From contig CAWBVA010000003.1 in the NCBI GenBank assembly GCA_963792125.1, positions 1-64,000 on the forward strand: 64,000 nucleotides of DNA, written 5' to 3'. A program made the translations under genes and the position numbers. The notes under the pieces are model-generated. The model was not told where the DNA came from, ran no database searches, and saw nothing but the letters and a program-made list of their open reading frames with translations. This document shows positions 55,741 through 64,000 of the stretch, piece after piece. This DNA is from Methanocella_A sp963792125 (lineage in GTDB: Archaea; Halobacteriota; Methanocellia; Methanocellales; Methanocellaceae). The stretch's first letter is position 1. Every line of letters begins with the position of its first letter.

Positions 55741-57012
55741 CTATTTTTTAATGGGGTTCTCGTTTTTTATGCAGATGCAGGCTTCGGGCCTGTTCTTTTT
55801 GAGCGCCACAAGCTCCTCGGCCAGCCATGGAAGGAAGGTGCCGACGTCGGTGACTACCCCGATGGCCTGCGCGCTGCCCCGGTCCATCAGCTTCGTGACT
55901 GTGGCCGGGTTGATGTCGACGCAGATAGTCCGCACATCCGAAGGCAGACAGTTGCCCGAGGCTATGGAATGCAGCATGGTGGCCATCATGAGCACGATGT
56001 CCGCATCCTTGAGCTGTTCGCGCATCATGTCCTGGGCGACCATCGTATCGGTGATCACGTCGGGCAGCGGACCGTCGTCCCTGATGGAGCCGGCCAGCAC
56101 GTAGGGCACATTGTTCTTAATGCACTCGTACATGACGCCGCCGGTCAGCACGCCCTTCTCGACCGCTTCTCTTATCGAGCCGGCCCGGGTAATTTCACTG
56201 ATGGCGTAGATGTGGTGCTTGTGGCCTTCCGGCGCAAGCTCTACCGTGTTCAGGTCCATGCCAAGTGAGGTGCCGTAGAGGTTACACTCGATGTCGTGCA
56301 CCGCGAGCGCATTGCCTGCCAGCAGCGCGTCCACGTAGCCGTTGCGGACCATCTCGGCGAGCGCCTGCTGGCCGCCCGTGTGGATGATCGCCGGGCCGCC
56401 TACGATGACAAGCTTGCCGCCGTTAGCCTTGACTTCCACGATCTCTTCCGCAATTTGCTTGATAAGCGACTGCGACGGGCGCTCAGAGGAGACCTGGCCG
56501 CCCATGAACTCGAAGATTGTATGGCCGCGGGGCCGCTCAGGCGGGACAATGCGGACGCCGCTCTTGCCCACGACAACCTTGTCTCCTTTCTTGATGTGGC
56601 CCAGCGTAACGCACGAGGGTACGTTGCCCCTGATGACGATCATGGAGTCCATCTTCTGGTCCTGTACAGGCTTCCACTCGCCGGCGATCTTCACGTACGT
56701 CGCGTGATTGGTAGTTGAATAGAACCCTTTAGGCACGACCTTGTCCTTCGGGGCGGTGGCGACCACTACGTCTTCGGCCTCCGGCAGCTGCGCGCCGAGG
56801 CGGTGTAGCTCGCTGATGATGTTTTCGAGGTGTTTTTTATCCTTACCCTTGATCATCAGCCGGGCATAGCTGGTATCGGTCTTCTGGCGGCCGATCTCGA
56901 ACTGGAGTATCTCGAACTCCCCGTTCATGTCCATGACTTTGTCGAAGATTTTGGGCAGCAGGAAGGAGTCAATGATGTGACCCTTCAGCTCTATCTCCCT
57001 CATCGCTTCCAT
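55741..57012 (-). CDS. TIGR00300 family enzyme (LOR/SDH-like, archaeal ornithine cyclodeaminase type)
   Basis: The 423-residue protein has the N-terminal LOR/SDH domain (REIELKGHIIDSFLLPKIFD, FEILQFEIGRQ) and a C-terminal Rossmann-like domain (KLVIVGGPAIIHTG, VDALLAGNALAVHDIE, DADIVLMMATMLHSIA, TICVDINPATVTKL). A methanogen member of this family was shown to be an ornithine cyclodeaminase that makes proline. GGTGA precedes the ATG at 57012. The aldo/keto reductase follows closely and may be co-transcribed. Confidence 0.88.
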   Translation of the reverse strand: MEAMREIELKGHIIDSFLLPKIFDKVMDMNGEFEILQFEIGRQKTDTSYARLMIKGKDKKHLENIISELHRLGAQLPEAEDVVVATAPKDKVVPKGFYSTTNHATYVKIAGEWKPVQDQKMDSMIVIRGNVPSCVTLGHIKKGDKVVVGKSGVRIVPPERPRGHTIFEFMGGQVSSERPSQSLIKQIAEEIVEVKANGGKLVIVGGPAIIHTGGQQALAEMVRNGYVDALLAGNALAVHDIECNLYGTSLGMDLNTVELAPEGHKHHIYAISEITRAGSIREAVEKGVLTGGVMYECIKNNVPYVLAGSIRDDGPLPDVITDTMVAQDMMREQLKDADIVLMMATMLHSIASGNCLPSDVRTICVDINPATVTKLMDRGSAQAIGVVTDVGTFLPWLAEELVALKKNRPEACICIKNENPIKK

Positions 57013-57266
57013 ATTATTCACCAGTACTATATGGTATTCTAACGAATTTCTCTTTACCTTATTTCCGGCCTAGTATGTATAGTTATAGAAAAAACTGACG
57101 GTGAAATGGCTGCGCAGGCCACGAAATTAAAAACGATTTTTACATTATTTTTTAAATCGTGGGGCAGTAGAACCCGGGGATGATATCTATTTGCGTTTGT
57201 GCTCCAGAGACGAAAATATTTATCTTACAAATTTATAACTAAGTAAATGGTTGACTGGTAGAGTTG

Positions 57267-57884
57267 ATGGGGTATATAAAGAAAAACCTGGATTACCTGT
57301 ATCTTTCCATGCTCGTTATCACCAGTACGAGCATCGTCGCTCTGCTTTTATATATCTTGTATTGCTGGTATACGACAGGCATATTTCCATTAGCAGCCGG
57401 CATCCCGGCGCCTGCATCTGTCAGTGAGGAGACGGTACGGTTTTTTATCTGCAGCTTATTTGTGCCGATCCTGGTAGCGTTCTCAGGAATTGCTGTCGCG
57501 CACAGGCTGAAGGAAACCGCCGGTCGTCCGCTCCCGCCGCATCAGGACGATCACGATACGACATTGCAAATGACATTGAGGAGCAACTCGTACATGCTCG
57601 ACACTTCGAGCCCATATGCTGCTAATGTAGAATACGTGCATACCGGACAGGACCGCATCGACCCGACAGAGGAAGAAAACGATCAGTCGCAGCACCGGCT
57701 TTGCCCCGGTTGCAACGCCATCAATGCGCTCGCTAACGATTATTGCACCAAATGCGGTACGCCTCTGACCGTTGAAGTGGCATCCAAAAAACAGGGGGCG
57801 GCGAAGACAGATTTCCTCGAGCAGCTAAAAGACCCCGTTAACAGGGAAAAACTTGTAGCACTTCTGTCAGGTACCGAAGTATAA
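57267..57884 (+). CDS. Membrane protein with C-terminal zinc ribbon
   Basis: Two N-terminal membrane helices (LSMLVITSTSIVALLLYILY and FFICSLFVPILVAFSGIAV) are followed by a polar linker and the zinc ribbon CPGCNAINALANDYCTKCG. A short helical end, DPVNREKLVALLSG, closes the 205-residue protein. Many archaeal membrane proteins have this zinc-ribbon cytosolic domain; function unknown. TATA-like TTTATAACT lies about 30 bases before the start. Confidence 0.8.
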   Translation: MGYIKKNLDYLYLSMLVITSTSIVALLLYILYCWYTTGIFPLAAGIPAPASVSEETVRFFICSLFVPILVAFSGIAVAHRLKETAGRPLPPHQDDHDTTLQMTLRSNSYMLDTSSPYAANVEYVHTGQDRIDPTEEENDQSQHRLCPGCNAINALANDYCTKCGTPLTVEVASKKQGAAKTDFLEQLKDPVNREKLVALLSGTEV

Positions 57885-58201
57885 ATAAAACTACGCCAGC
57901 ACTGCATTCTCTCAAACGATATCGTCTATAGCTTTTTTACTGTGACGATGCAATGAGTCCCGTTGACTCTGCCACTTAACTGGCCCCGGGAGCCGTGAAG
58001 TATTTTCTTTCCAGGTCTCCGGATGAACACTGCTCAAGCAAGGAAAGCCCGTGACCCGGGCCGATCATACCGGCCGCCCTTTAGCCCGTCGACATTTGCT
58101 CCTTCCGCCATATGTTTCCCTGCTGACCTTTATATTTGTAGCTATAATTTTGTGTTGGACACATATAACGGTTACCCGACGATCATTACGGAGGCGAACC
58201 A
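57885..58201. other. Spacer, no gene seen
   Basis: About 317 bases. CTTTATATTTG near 58128 is a possible TATA box for the peptidase operon, and GGAGGCG precedes its start. I see no convincing coding sequence or structured RNA. Confidence 0.45.
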
Positions 58202-59257
58202 TTGGGCTTGTTAGGCAAAGCGGCAGCCATTGCCATTAACGAGGTAATCGCGCTGCGGGAAGGAGAAGAAGCGCTGATCGCTACGAACTTCGAGGGCGAG
58301 GCGTTCCCTGTTGCGGAGGCATATTACGACGCGGCCCGGGCTGCGGGCGGTAAGCCTGTACTTATGGTCATGCCGAGAAAGGACCGGCTGGACCAGGCTG
58401 ACCGTCTCTACCTCGAGGCGCTTAAAGCCGTGCCTGACGTCTTCATCGGCGTCTGGGACCACCTGGCCGGCCAGGATCCTTACGGCAACATGACCGGCTA
58501 CGTCGGCCGGGACGGCAAAAAGTACGAGGACCTCGTGTTCTTGCAGACATGGGGAGACCACCGTATGCGGGGCTTCTTCTCGGCGCTGACCACCGTGGAC
58601 ATCATCGAGCGGCTGGTGCCGGTCGATTACGGTGCGATGCGAACAATAGCGGCAAAGCTAAAGCAGGTAATGGACAGGGGAAAAGAGATACGTGTCACCT
58701 CCCCCGCAGGCACTGATGTTACATTTTCCATCAGGGGCCGTAACGCGCTCGTCGACGACGGCAACCTGACAACGCCGGGAAAGCTGGCTAACCTGCCCTG
58801 CGGAGAGACCTTCATTTCGCCGGCCATCGCCAGTACCGAAGGCGTCGTCGTCTTCGACGGCTCCATCACTCTGGAGGACCGCAGCGTCATACCGGAGACG
58901 CCTGTTTCCGTGACCTTCAGGGACGGCTACGTCGCCGGTGTGACCGGCGGCAGTGTCGCGAAGGAGCTGATGAAGGTCATCCGGAAGGGCGAACGGGTGG
59001 CGAAGTCCCGTGGATTACAGGTCGAGGCGACGAACGCCCGGCACATCGGTGAGTTCGGCATCGGCCTTAACCCGGCAGCCCGGGTCTGCGACAATCTCAT
59101 GGAGGCTGAAAAGGCCTGGAAGACAGTGCACTTTGCCATTGGCAAAAACTTCGATAACGATGCGCCAGCGCTGATCCACCAGGACTGCCTGGTACTGGAC
59201 CCGTCCGTATGGGTAGATGACAGACAGATAATGAAGGACGGGGGTCTGTTGCCTTGA
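58202..59257 (+). CDS. M29-type aminopeptidase-like protein
   Basis: The 351-residue protein resembles thermophilic M29 aminopeptidases: the N-terminal helical/Rossmann part (EGEEALIATNFEGEAFPVAE), GRNALVDDGNLTTPGKLANLPCGE with the metal-binding Glu, and GEFGIGLNPAARVCDNLMEAEK with the second Glu. The usual C-terminal His and Asp (HxD type) may be in FAIGKNFDNDAPA and HQDCLV. TTG at 58202 is the start after GGAGGCG. It shares TTGA with the next peptidase gene, so the two are translationally coupled. Confidence 0.85.
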   Translation: MGLLGKAAAIAINEVIALREGEEALIATNFEGEAFPVAEAYYDAARAAGGKPVLMVMPRKDRLDQADRLYLEALKAVPDVFIGVWDHLAGQDPYGNMTGYVGRDGKKYEDLVFLQTWGDHRMRGFFSALTTVDIIERLVPVDYGAMRTIAAKLKQVMDRGKEIRVTSPAGTDVTFSIRGRNALVDDGNLTTPGKLANLPCGETFISPAIASTEGVVVFDGSITLEDRSVIPETPVSVTFRDGYVAGVTGGSVAKELMKVIRKGERVAKSRGLQVEATNARHIGEFGIGLNPAARVCDNLMEAEKAWKTVHFAIGKNFDNDAPALIHQDCLVLDPSVWVDDRQIMKDGGLLP

Positions 59258-60741
59258 TACCGGAGCCTGTGCTGGACTACATTAATAAAAATTACGAGCG
59301 CTCGCTCGGCGACCTGTCCGACTTTCTCAGCATACCGAGCATCAGTGCCGTGGAAAGCCACGCCGGAGACGTCCGGCGTGCGGCCGAATGGCTGCTGGAC
59401 CATATGAAACGGTCAGGCCTGGACGCGACGTTGTACGAGACGCCCGGCCACCCTGTCGTTTACGCGGAGTACTGCCGGTATCCGGACTTACCGACACTGT
59501 TGTTTTACGCCCACTACGACGTGGCACCGCCCGGCCAGCCGGAAGAATGGATGACTCCGCCGTTCTCTCCGACCATAAAAGATGGCTGCATATTCGCGAG
59601 GGGTGCTGTAGATGATAAGGGCCAGCTGTATACAATACTCCAGGCAATAGATGCCGTCCTGGCGACGGACGGCAAGCTGTCGCTGAACGTGAAGCTGCTG
59701 TTCGAGGGCGAAGAAGAGGCTGGAAGTCCCGGTATCGGGCCGTTCGTGGAGGGACACCGGCAGATGCTGAAAGCCGACGCCGTCATCGTCGTCGACATCC
59801 TGAAGTACCGGGCTGACCTGCCGGCGATCTATTACGGCGCAAAGGGCCTGCTCACCGTCGCGCTGGAAGTCACGGGCCCCGCCATGGACTTGCACTCAGG
59901 CATCTATGGAGGCGAGATCGCTAACCCGGCGCAGGCTCTGGCCCGCATCCTGGACCATCTCAAGGGCGATGACGGCAAAATCCTCATTCCAGGGTTCTAC
60001 GATCATGTGACGGACATAACCCCCGTGGAGCGGGCTGAAATGGCCTCCCTGCCTTTCGACGAGAGCACGATTATAGCCCGGACAGGTGTTAGCGAGTTAG
60101 TATCGGAAAAAGACTACACGCCTCTGGAGTGTGCCATGGCCCGGCCCACGCTGGACGTGAACGGCCTCTGGGGAGGTGCACTGCCTGGAGAACCACTGAT
60201 GATCATCCCATCGAAGGCCGGAGCTCTGGTAAGCATGCGCCTCGTACCTGATCAATCCCCGGACGAGATTTATCTTCTCTTCGAGGCTTATGTGCGCTCG
60301 ATAACGCCGCCCGGGGTCCGGACAGAGATCCGACGGCTGTTCGGTGACAAGCCCTTTGTGACGTCATGGGATAGTAATGCGGTCAGGGTATCCTCCGCGG
60401 CAATTGGTTATGCCTTCGGCGCCAGGCCAGTACTGGTCCGGTCGGGCGGCACAAGCGGGATAGTCTCACATCTCAAGGCGGCGACAGGCGTAAAGGACAT
60501 CGTGGTCACCGGGTGGGGTGACCCGGGAGCCGGCGAACATTCGCCCAACGAGCATTTAAGCATAGATAACTACCGGCGGGGAATTATCGCCACGGCCGGC
60601 ATCATATACGGAGCATTGGACACGGAGGGCACTGATGGCACAAAGGTTACGGAGGGGCATTGGACACAAAGGGCACTAAGGCCACGGAGGGCACGGAGTA
60701 CATTGAGAATGCATGATATTCATATTGATCTGCCGTCTTGA
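59254..60741 (+). CDS. M20-family dipeptidase with repeat-derived tail
   Basis: The 495-residue metallopeptidase has the M20 motifs: YAHYDVAPPG (His, Asp), ARGAVDDKGQL (metal Asp), FEGEEEAGS (catalytic Glu and metal Glu), and GEHSPNEHLSIDNY (metal His). It should cleave dipeptides or acylated amino acids with two zinc ions. After the usual end (GIIATAGIIYGAL) about 45 residues come from a 9-bp repeat array at 60616-60700 and a little beyond. TTG start overlaps the upstream peptidase stop. Confidence 0.92.
   Translation: MIPEPVLDYINKNYERSLGDLSDFLSIPSISAVESHAGDVRRAAEWLLDHMKRSGLDATLYETPGHPVVYAEYCRYPDLPTLLFYAHYDVAPPGQPEEWMTPPFSPTIKDGCIFARGAVDDKGQLYTILQAIDAVLATDGKLSLNVKLLFEGEEEAGSPGIGPFVEGHRQMLKADAVIVVDILKYRADLPAIYYGAKGLLTVALEVTGPAMDLHSGIYGGEIANPAQALARILDHLKGDDGKILIPGFYDHVTDITPVERAEMASLPFDESTIIARTGVSELVSEKDYTPLECAMARPTLDVNGLWGGALPGEPLMIIPSKAGALVSMRLVPDQSPDEIYLLFEAYVRSITPPGVRTEIRRLFGDKPFVTSWDSNAVRVSSAAIGYAFGARPVLVRSGGTSGIVSHLKAATGVKDIVVTGWGDPGAGEHSPNEHLSIDNYRRGIIATAGIIYGALDTEGTDGTKVTEGHWTQRALRPRRARSTLRMHDIHIDLPS
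60616..60700. repeat. Array of CACGGAGGG-type 9-bp units inside the dipeptidase end
   Basis: Nine or so 9-bp units (GGACACGGA, GGGCACTGA, TGGCACAAA, GGCACTAAG, GCCACGGAG) run in one direction. Being a multiple of three, the unit keeps the frame open and is read as DTEGTDGTKVTEG and onward. The right, inverted arm seen in other copies is absent here. Confidence 0.8.
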
Positions 60742-60823
60742 ATAGTGCTTATATGTAGTTTGACGGGCGATTGAGCGCTTGTTATCCGTTTATTGTACTG
60801 ATATCAACAGTGCCAGGCAATAG

Positions 60824-61327
60824 TCAATGGACGACGGCAACTGTCGCGGCAATATCCGCCTTTTTAATCACATTCGCCAGTTTCTTGTCCAGGGACTGCG
60901 CAATGGCAGTAACCTCCGGATCATTGAACTGGCCGAACAGTGAGGACGGCAGGTCATATTCGACCCGTGTAGAACGATCTTCAGCCTCGTAGACCAGTAT
61001 CCGCAAAGGTGCATAGAGTCCCGCCCTGATGTCATGACGCGTCATCGTGACCGCAATGAGTGGATTCCCTATGACGTACTGACGGGCTTTCCTCATGGCC
61101 CCGCTGAGGATCAAAAGCCTTCCATGCTCCCGGATCGTGAAAAGCATCAGACCTTCTTCTCCGGCTGCTTTCTCGATCCGTTCCCTCACTTTGTCCGGGG
61201 CCGTTTCAATCCCTTCATAAAGCGAGTCGTCAGACCGGCCGAGCAGCCTCTCGATGCTCCGGGTAAAACGCTCATAGTCAGCATTTATCTTCATAGATTC
61301 GTGGCGTACTTCTATCGTGCGTTCCAT
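60824..61327 (-). CDS. DUF302-family protein
   Basis: The 167-residue protein has a helical start (SMKINADYERFTRSIERLL) and the DUF302 core: AVTMTRHDIRAGLYAPLRILVYE and TRVEYDLPSSLFGQF. The family is widespread, of unknown function, and may bind a small ligand. The protein ends convergent to the dipeptidase gene; no partner is seen. Confidence 0.85.
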   Translation of the reverse strand: MERTIEVRHESMKINADYERFTRSIERLLGRSDDSLYEGIETAPDKVRERIEKAAGEEGLMLFTIREHGRLLILSGAMRKARQYVIGNPLIAVTMTRHDIRAGLYAPLRILVYEAEDRSTRVEYDLPSSLFGQFNDPEVTAIAQSLDKKLANVIKKADIAATVAVVH

Positions 61328-61576
61328 TTCATTCTCCTCTCATCCAGTCTGCGCCATCCTTTCGAGTATCGAACCATAACTCTCTGTGTTAAAAATGGCA
61401 GTTCCGGCCTGGATATCAGGCGGAAATCACGTATTTTCCACCAGGCGGATGTTTAGCGCCAGACAGCCTCGTGCACTGGCATTGACCCCGTGGCCATACA
61501 GCACTTTCCGGGCATCGTGCAATAGATTTATTTACTCCTGCGCGCATTAGCGGATACAAGCCTCAGGTGAACAACA

Positions 61577-62836
61577 ATGGGCAAGACCCTAGCTGAAAAG
61601 ATCTTATCCGAAAAGAGCGGCAGCGACTGCGCGCCTGGCGACATCGTCACTGTGCCGGTCGACTTCGTCTTCTCTCATGACGGCACCATGCCGCTGGCCA
61701 TCCAGCAGATGGAGAAAGAGCTGAGCACGCGGAAGGTATTCGACCCGAAAAAGGTCGCAGGCATCTGCGATCACGCTTCGCCGTCCCCGAGCGAGCAGGT
61801 GTCGAACGTCCAGATCTTCATGCGGAAGTTCGCCCGCGAGAACAAAATGCCCCACTTTTTCGAGAATGGCGATGGCATCTGTCACCAGATTGTCGCGGAG
61901 CGGTTTGCTGCACCGGGCAAGATCGTCATCGGCGCGGACAGCCACACATGCACTCATGGTGCACTGGCGGCCTTCGGCACGGGCATGGGCTCGACCGACG
62001 TGGGCGCCATCATGGCATACGGGACCACCTGGCTGCGCGTCCCCGAGTCTTACAAGTTCCAGATCGACGGCGACCTGCCCAGGTTCGTCACATCGAAGGA
62101 CGTGTTCCTTCATATCGTTCGCGAGATATCGGCAGACGGTGCGACCTACATGAGTATGGAGTTCCTTGGCTCGACAGTCAAGAAGATGTCCGTCGAGTCA
62201 CGGCTGGTCATGTCCAACATGGCCATCGAGGCAGGCGGCAAAGTGGGGCTGTGCGCCGCGGACGAGAAGGTCCGTGCGTTCCTGACGAAGTACAGCCGGG
62301 CTAACGAGTACCGCGAGCTCGCACCGGACAAGGATGCCAGCTACGCTAAAGAGCTGCACGTCGACGCCACGAAGCTGGAGCCGCTCATCGCCGCTCCCCA
62401 CCGCGTGGACAACGTGAAGCCAGTGAGCGAGTTCGCCGGCATGGAGCTGAACCAGGTCTGCATCGGCTCCTGCACCAACGGGCGGCTGGAAGACATCAAG
62501 ATCGCCGCCGACATACTCAAGGGCGCGAAGGTCCACCCGGACACGAGACTTGTAGTCTACGCGGCCAGCAGGGGCGTTCTGCTCGAGGCCATGAAGGCCG
62601 GCTACATCCAGACACTGGTCGAGGCCGGTGCCGCCATATGCCCGCCGGGCTGCGGCTTCTGCATCGGCAGGACCGTGGCGCTGGGCGACGGCGAGAAGGT
62701 GCTGTCCACCCAGAACCGGAACTTCAAGGGCCGCATGGGCAACAACAAGGCGGAAATTTACTTATCCAACGTGCCTGTGGCAGCAGTCAGTGCGATCTAT
62801 GGCAAGGTCACCGACCCGAGGGAGGTGCTGAAATGA
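61577..62836 (+). CDS. leuC: 3-isopropylmalate dehydratase/homoaconitase large subunit
   Basis: The 419-residue aconitase-family protein has cluster ligands CIGSCTNGR and CPPGCGFCIG for the [4Fe-4S], plus GADSHTCTHGALAAFGTGMGSTD. Length fits the short archaeal LeuC/HacA type. In methanogens two such pairs exist: one for leucine, one for the 2-oxosuberate steps of coenzyme B; sequence by eye does not decide. AGGTGA precedes the ATG at 61577. It overlaps the small-subunit gene by four bases (ATGA). Confidence 0.93.
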   Translation: MGKTLAEKILSEKSGSDCAPGDIVTVPVDFVFSHDGTMPLAIQQMEKELSTRKVFDPKKVAGICDHASPSPSEQVSNVQIFMRKFARENKMPHFFENGDGICHQIVAERFAAPGKIVIGADSHTCTHGALAAFGTGMGSTDVGAIMAYGTTWLRVPESYKFQIDGDLPRFVTSKDVFLHIVREISADGATYMSMEFLGSTVKKMSVESRLVMSNMAIEAGGKVGLCAADEKVRAFLTKYSRANEYRELAPDKDASYAKELHVDATKLEPLIAAPHRVDNVKPVSEFAGMELNQVCIGSCTNGRLEDIKIAADILKGAKVHPDTRLVVYAASRGVLLEAMKAGYIQTLVEAGAAICPPGCGFCIGRTVALGDGEKVLSTQNRNFKGRMGNNKAEIYLSNVPVAAVSAIYGKVTDPREVLK

Positions 62837-63351
62837 CGCTGAAGAACATCCGCTCGAAAGTGCTGCGCATCTACCCGCCCGACACCAACACGGACGAGGT
62901 CATCTCCGGCAAGTACAAGTACGACGAGCTTGACCTGAAAAAGCTCGCCGTGCACGCGTTCGAGTCCATCGACCCGACGTTCTATTCGGACACGCAGAAG
63001 GTCAAAAAGCCCATCCTGGTGGCCGCGAACAACTTCGGCTGCGGCTCGTCCCGGGAACAGGCGCCCCAGGTCATCATGGCCTGTGACGTCTCATGTATAA
63101 TCGCCGAGTCTTACGCGCGTATCTTCTACCGCAACGGCTTCAACATCGGCCTGCCGCTCATCGAGTGCCCGGGCATCGCGAAGAACGCGAAGCAGGGCGA
63201 CGAGCTGGAGGTGGACTTTGCGAAGAACGAGGTCCGCAACCTGACGACCGGGAAGACGCTGCCCATGAAGCCCATTCCTCCGTTCATGCAGGAACTGCTT
63301 GAGGCTGGCGGCCTGATGCCTTACCTTAAGACACAGCACGCAAAGAAATAG
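62833..63351 (+). CDS. leuD: 3-isopropylmalate dehydratase/homoaconitase small subunit
   Basis: The 172-residue swivel domain has PPDTNTDEVISGKYKYDE, where the loop after ISGK helps decide the substrate, NNFGCGSSREQAP (the family's GSSREQA) and SYARIFYRNGFNIGLPL. The loop is neither clearly the YLRT of homoaconitases nor the YLVx of LeuD proteins I know, so the substrate is open. It is translated together with the large subunit. Confidence 0.92.
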   Translation: MTLKNIRSKVLRIYPPDTNTDEVISGKYKYDELDLKKLAVHAFESIDPTFYSDTQKVKKPILVAANNFGCGSSREQAPQVIMACDVSCIIAESYARIFYRNGFNIGLPLIECPGIAKNAKQGDELEVDFAKNEVRNLTTGKTLPMKPIPPFMQELLEAGGLMPYLKTQHAKK

Positions 63352-63380
63352 GACGGGCATTTCCCGTCTATTATCTTTTT
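63352..63380 (+). terminator. Terminator-like hairpin after leuD
   Basis: GACGGG-CATTT-CCCGTC followed by TATTATCTTTTTCTTTT begins directly after the leuD stop: a short stem plus a T tract, fitting intrinsic-type archaeal termination. Confidence 0.65.
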
Positions 63381-63400
63381 CTTTTGTACTTTCTTAGAGG

Positions 63401-63427
63401 CCTATCCGGAAAAAGTAACCGGATAGG
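63401..63427. other. Perfect 9-bp hairpin and residual repeat region
   Basis: CCTATCCGG and CCGGATAGG flank a 9-base loop. The region behind it to 63668 holds GC-rich DNA that weakly resembles, reversed, the spacer repeat at 22441. No gene is seen between 63381 and 63668. Confidence 0.5.
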
Positions 63428-63668
63428 CTACAATGGGAAAGACTGTGTGCAGAAACTCCTTGCACGGTCCCTCGCCGCTCGTGCGCGTGCGCGAGCCGGG
63501 CATTGTCAAGGGTGTCGGTTTTCATCCATAGTACCCGACAAGATGTAAAATCCTTGGTTCCTGACGCCCTTGGCGAACCTGGCAGGGGCACATAGAATAG
63601 AACAGGCTTGATTCTCATTTCCTTGACGAGAAAAATCATTTTGTCATCTATTGAGATAACAGAAAAGT

Positions 63669-64000
63669 CTACGATTTTTTAATCGTCTTATCAGGGGCTT
63701 TCAACTCGTTGATCAACCGGGAGACTCGCCGGGCCCTGGTCTCCGGTTTTTTCGCGCCCTCCACCCATTCTATGTACCGTTTCCGCTGCGAGTACGCGAG
63801 GGCTGCGTATCGTTCCATGGCTTTTTCATCCTTGTGGAGCGCCTGCTGCATGTCTACGGGTACGGTCATTTCCCGGGGCCGGTCGCCGACGTCCAGCTCC
63901 ACGTTGATCATATCCCCGAGGCCCTTGCCGGTAGCCTCTTTCATAGCCTTGTTTATCACTATGTAATGGGCGTCTGCGTCCAGGAGTAGTGACGTACGGA
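63669..64000 (-). CDS. YdeI/DUF1905-type protein, cut by window end
   Basis: The frame is open from the window edge and includes RTSLLLDADAHYIVINKAMKE, the end of a DUF1905 domain, then DVGDRPREMTVPVDMQQAL and the YdeI-like helical end RYAALAYSQRKRYIEWVE and ARRVSRLINEL. The real start lies beyond 64000. The family includes OmpD-associated and bacteriocin-protection proteins of bacteria; function in archaea unknown. Confidence 0.85.
   Translation of the reverse strand, partial: RTSLLLDADAHYIVINKAMKEATGKGLGDMINVELDVGDRPREMTVPVDMQQALHKDEKAMERYAALAYSQRKRYIEWVEGAKKPETRARRVSRLINELKAPDKTIKKS

Noticed and set aside
58023..58239. Two overlapping short frames upstream of the M29-type gene
   Set aside because: No family, no ribosome binding site, and they run through the promoter and into the start of the peptidase gene in another frame.

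Overview
The window reads as chromosome of a methanogenic euryarchaeon, most likely Methanocellales or a near relative (inference). Supporting signs are archaeal PheRS alpha/beta and TrpRS, the tRNA-splicing endonuclease EndA, the diphthamide enzyme Dph2, an ATP-dependent archaeal DNA ligase, tungsten aldehyde:ferredoxin oxidoreductase, an F420-type oxidoreductase, a PGF-CTERM surface protein, MEDS/PAS histidine kinases of the methanogen type, TATA boxes in AT-rich spacers and GGTGA-type ribosome binding sites. Layout: 0-8 kb holds an HtrA-like protease, a large beta-propeller surface protein and small housekeeping-type enzymes. 8-9.1 kb holds two tRNA genes around a histidine-kinase remnant. 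9.3-16.6 kb is an information-processing block: dph2, endA, an LNPQPLPP-repeat protein, trpS, pheS, pheT. 16.8-29.7 kb carries a nitroreductase, a PGF-CTERM protein, DNA ligase, a TPR protein, an APC transporter-Usp operon, and a redox group (ferredoxin, AOR, glutaredoxin, thioredoxin reductase, then an Lrp-type regulator with a cysteine tail). 30-51 kb is an accessory signalling region. It starts at tRNA-Pro and contains an unrecognised four-gene operon, a TrkH transporter, and intact, internally deleted or decayed copies of one histidine-kinase family, ending in a 2012-residue kinase-like/AAA/TPR/GAF/PAS/histidine kinase followed by a receiver protein. 51-64 kb is mostly metabolic: a MazG-like pyrophosphatase, MsrA, F420-type and aldo/keto oxidoreductases, a TIGR00300 ornithine cyclodeaminase-type enzyme, two peptidases and a LeuCD-type hydratase pair. 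Two threads run through the window. First, single-base indels break many conserved reading frames, including both essential PheRS subunits, and EndA carries an in-frame TAG. Part of this is probably sequence error, so 'broken' genes should be judged with care. Second, spacers hold several repeat families: palindromes built from 9-bp units, a paired spacer repeat, and a duplicated leader with hairpin and TATA box in front of histidine-kinase genes. One 9-bp repeat array has become the C-terminal tail of a peptidase.
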